Shown piece by piece: positions 62,096 through 64,000 of a DNA stretch of 64,000 nt (its first letter is position 1; each line of letters starts with the position of its first letter). Both the position numbers and the translations under genes were made by a program. This DNA is from Sulfitobacter faviae. Lineage in GTDB: Bacteria > Pseudomonadota > Alphaproteobacteria > Rhodobacterales > Rhodobacteraceae. The notes beneath the pieces were generated by a model, which saw nothing but the letters and a program-made list of their open reading frames with translations, made no database searches and was not told the DNA's origin. Where the stretch lies: contig NZ_PGFQ01000001.1 of NCBI RefSeq assembly GCF_029870955.1, positions 62,001 to 126,000 on the forward strand. The letters are read 5' to 3'.

Positions 62096-63412
62096 TCAAC
62101 GGCCCATCAAGCCCGGTAACCAAGTGCCAATGCCCGGCAGCCAGACGACCAGCGCCAGCACGAAGAGCTTGATTAACAAAAAGGGCATCACCGAGGCATA
62201 GATTTGCGGCATCCGGATCTCCTCGGGGGCCACGCCCCGCATGACGAAGAGGAGCAGCCCGAAGGGCGGTGTCAGCAAGCCGATTTCCATGGTCAGCAGG
62301 TAAACCACGCCGAGGGTCAGCTCATTGATCTCCATCGCGCCCGCTAGGGGTACGAAAACCGGGACCGTCACCATCAACATCGACACTTGATCAATGAAAC
62401 ACCCCAGAAAAAGCAGGATCGCAATCATCCCCAAAAGCACCATCAAGGGCGTCGGATCGACCGCGTTGATCGCATTGATCAACCCGTTGGTCGCGCCGGA
62501 AAAGCTCAGCACCTGAGCAAAGGTCTGGCTGGCCGCAATGATGAACAGGATCATCACCGACAGTTTCAGCGTCTCCATCAGAGCAAGACCCATCTTCTCC
62601 CAACTCAAGGCCCGATAGGCTGCCCCGATGATCACCGCCGTGATACTGCCCAGCGCAGCGCTCTCCGTAGGCGTGGCGATCCCTGCCAGCAGGGAGCCGA
62701 TCACCACCGCGAAAAGAACCGTCAGCGGCAAGACGTAGATTGCGAAGGGCGTCCACCGGTCGCGCAGCGGCATATCCTCGTAAACATCGGGCGGCGCGAC
62801 CTTTGGGTCCAATATACTGCGCCCCACCACATAGGCCACGAAAAGCACCGCCAGCAGCAGGGCCGGAAGCACCCCCGCGATCAGCAGCCCCGCGATGGAA
62901 ATACCGGCAAGCGAACCCACCAGCACCGCCAGCGCCGAGGGCGGGATCAGCATCGCAATCGCGCCCGAAGCCATGATCGGCCCCATGGCCATCGAGGGGT
63001 GGTAGCCGCGTTTCAGCATCCCCGGCAGCAGCGTGCCGCCCAGCATCGCGGTATTGGCGATGGTCGAGCCTGAGAGTGCCGCAAAGATCGTGCCGCCAAA
63101 GATCGTCACCACTGACATGCGGCCCGGGATGCGCGTCACCACCCGCTCAATGGCGTCGATGGCGCGGTGCGCCACCCCGGTCTGGAAGAGGATCTCCCCC
63201 ATCAGGATGAACAGGGGTATCGGGGCAAGCTGGAAATTCGCCACCGACTGCGCCGAGTTGCGCGCCAGTTGCAGAATGCCGCGCTCGCCCCCCAGCACGA
63301 AGTATGCGCCCACGGTGGTCACGGCGATAAAGGCAAAGGCGACTGGCAAGCCGATCAGCAAAAGCACGGCGAGGCTGCCCAGCATGAACGTCAGGATCAA
63401 AGCCCAATCCAT
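62096..63412 (-). CDS. dctM: TRAP transporter large permease (DctM/MatM-type)
   Basis: This is the main channel subunit of a tripartite ATP-independent periplasmic transporter. From the ATG at 63412 it has 438 residues and about 12 hydrophobic helices; a GTG 12 bases upstream is also possible. DctM features are SVVTIFGGTIFAALSGSTIA, NTAMLGGTLLPGMLKRGYHP, MGPIMASGAIAMLIPPSALA and MEIGLLTPPFGLLLFVMRGV. It follows dctQ within a few bases, and matB follows after the repeat array. Malonate or another dicarboxylate is the likely cargo, by context. Confidence 0.9.
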   Translation of the reverse strand: MDWALILTFMLGSLAVLLLIGLPVAFAFIAVTTVGAYFVLGGERGILQLARNSAQSVANFQLAPIPLFILMGEILFQTGVAHRAIDAIERVVTRIPGRMSVVTIFGGTIFAALSGSTIANTAMLGGTLLPGMLKRGYHPSMAMGPIMASGAIAMLIPPSALAVLVGSLAGISIAGLLIAGVLPALLLAVLFVAYVVGRSILDPKVAPPDVYEDMPLRDRWTPFAIYVLPLTVLFAVVIGSLLAGIATPTESAALGSITAVIIGAAYRALSWEKMGLALMETLKLSVMILFIIAASQTFAQVLSFSGATNGLINAINAVDPTPLMVLLGMIAILLFLGCFIDQVSMLMVTVPVFVPLAGAMEINELTLGVVYLLTMEIGLLTPPFGLLLFVMRGVAPEEIRMPQIYASVMPFLLIKLFVLALVVWLPGIGTWLPGLMGR

Positions 63413-63413
63413 C

Positions 63414-63908
63414 TCAAAGACCACTCAGACTACGCTCGGCCGTTTCCGGATAGAAAAGGCGGCGAATGAAAATAACCGTGCAAAGCGCCAATGACAGCGG
63501 CACAAAGGCCAGCATCCACCATTCCGGGATGACGAATGACGTGCGGATCATCGACCCGCGCGCGGCGGAGGCCAGCACCGCTTGTAACCCGTACCACCCC
63601 AGCACCCCCGCCGTAACAGCGCCGATAGCGCTGGTGAGACGGGTGAGCTGATGGGCCGTGCGTGGCGCAAGATTGCTGGTGATCAGATCGACCTTCACAT
63701 GCCCCCCAATCGACAACACCCATGGCGCGCCTAGGAAAGTGGCGATCATCAGCGCATATTGGATCGCATCCAACGCGCCATAGACCACCGGCAGGCCAAG
63801 ATTGCGCAGCACAACATTGAGAGCGATGAACACCGCGATCACCCCGAGGATACCAGCCGAAAAGACGGCCAGCCCCCGGAGTGTCCGGTCAAACATTCTA
63901 GAGATCAT
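63414..63908 (-). CDS. dctQ: TRAP transporter small permease (DctQ/MatQ-type)
   Basis: This small four-helix subunit of the TRAP transporter has 164 residues. The family stretch LGAPWVLSIGGHVKVDLITS and the C-terminal EWWMLAFVPLSLALCTVIFI are visible. It couples to dctM, whose ATG follows its stop by one base, and lies just after the binding-protein gene. Confidence 0.9.
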   Translation of the reverse strand: MISRMFDRTLRGLAVFSAGILGVIAVFIALNVVLRNLGLPVVYGALDAIQYALMIATFLGAPWVLSIGGHVKVDLITSNLAPRTAHQLTRLTSAIGAVTAGVLGWYGLQAVLASAARGSMIRTSFVIPEWWMLAFVPLSLALCTVIFIRRLFYPETAERSLSGL

Positions 63909-63915
63909 TGGAGGA

Positions 63916-64000
63916 TCACTTGGTCATGCAGGCGCGCATCTGCTGCGCAAGATCGGCATCGACCTCTTCCACCGCGGCCCAACCGGCATCGCGGGCGGCA
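63916..64000 (-). CDS. dctP: TRAP transporter substrate-binding protein (DctP/MatP-type), 3' end only
   Basis: Only the last 27 codons are in the window, reading AARDAGWAAVEEVDADLAQQ and then MRACMTK before the stop, seven bases upstream of dctQ. This short charged amphipathic helix is consistent with the C terminus of a DctP-type binding protein. The identification rests mainly on the dctP-dctQ-dctM order. Confidence 0.6.
   Translation of the reverse strand, partial: AARDAGWAAVEEVDADLAQQMRACMTK

Noticed and set aside
62001..62201. A 66-codon open frame running through the tandem repeat on the plus strand
   Set aside because: The 26-base unit is not a multiple of three, so successive repeats encode different peptides, and it runs into the antisense of dctM.

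Overview
This window looks like the chromosome of an alphaproteobacterium of the Rhodobacteraceae (Roseobacter group, Sulfitobacter-like). The inference rests on the gene order accB-accC-aat-DUF2155-NDUFA12, a complete sox thiosulfate-oxidation locus, and families typical of marine roseobacters: ZnuA with a long His-rich loop, choline ABC transport, an Mrp antiporter and a malonate-type TRAP system. Species identity cannot be decided from the sequence alone.

Layout. 1-5.8 kb: housekeeping genes (acetyl-CoA carboxylase accB/accC, aat, a DUF2155 protein, the complex I accessory subunit NDUFA12, a RidA protein, clpX, clpP). 5.9-15.7 kb: the sox locus, with soxVWXYZABCD on the minus strand and divergent soxS-soxR-soxT on the plus strand, plus candidate SoxR operators in three gaps. 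15.7-17.8 kb: a PhoX-type phosphatase with a candidate Pho box and a clear terminator. 17.9-21.2 kb: zinc uptake, znuA divergent from zur-znuC-znuB with Zur-like boxes between. 21.2-35.4 kb: a long minus-strand catabolic cluster that links tryptophan breakdown to anthranilate (tryptophan dioxygenase, kynureninase) with the aerobic CoA-dependent anthranilate route (2-aminobenzoate-CoA ligase, 2-aminobenzoyl-CoA monooxygenase/reductase, acyl-CoA dehydrogenase, enoyl-CoA hydratase, SDR, MarR regulator), a five-gene branched-chain-type ABC importer and a RidA protein. 35.6-40.7 kb: DgoK-like kinase, HpaR-type regulator, aromatic-amino-acid decarboxylase, a degenerate sulfotransferase-like protein, tRNA-Thr and purU. 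40.9-46.1 kb: a very large secreted multidomain surface protein. 46.4-49.3 kb: copA and cueR. 49.4-52.2 kb: a choline/betaine ABC importer. 52.3-54.0 kb: a caspase-fold protein lacking its catalytic histidine. 54.1-60.0 kb: mrpABCDEFG cation/proton antiporter. 60.2-64.0 kb: malonyl-CoA synthetase, a 26-bp tandem-repeat array, and TRAP genes dctM-dctQ-dctP (partial).

Data quality matters here. Thirteen genes carry apparent one-base deletions, 19 sites in all, every one restorable by adding a single base and nearly all in G/C runs of four or more. This points to homopolymer errors in the assembly rather than gene decay. I annotate these genes as whole CDS spans and state where the frame breaks.

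The most interesting unit is the tryptophan/anthranilate-CoA supercluster with its own importer, candidate MarR operator and terminal RidA protein. Next come the three-site SoxR regulation, the inactive caspase homologue, and the 26-bp repeat array inside a malonate-uptake locus.
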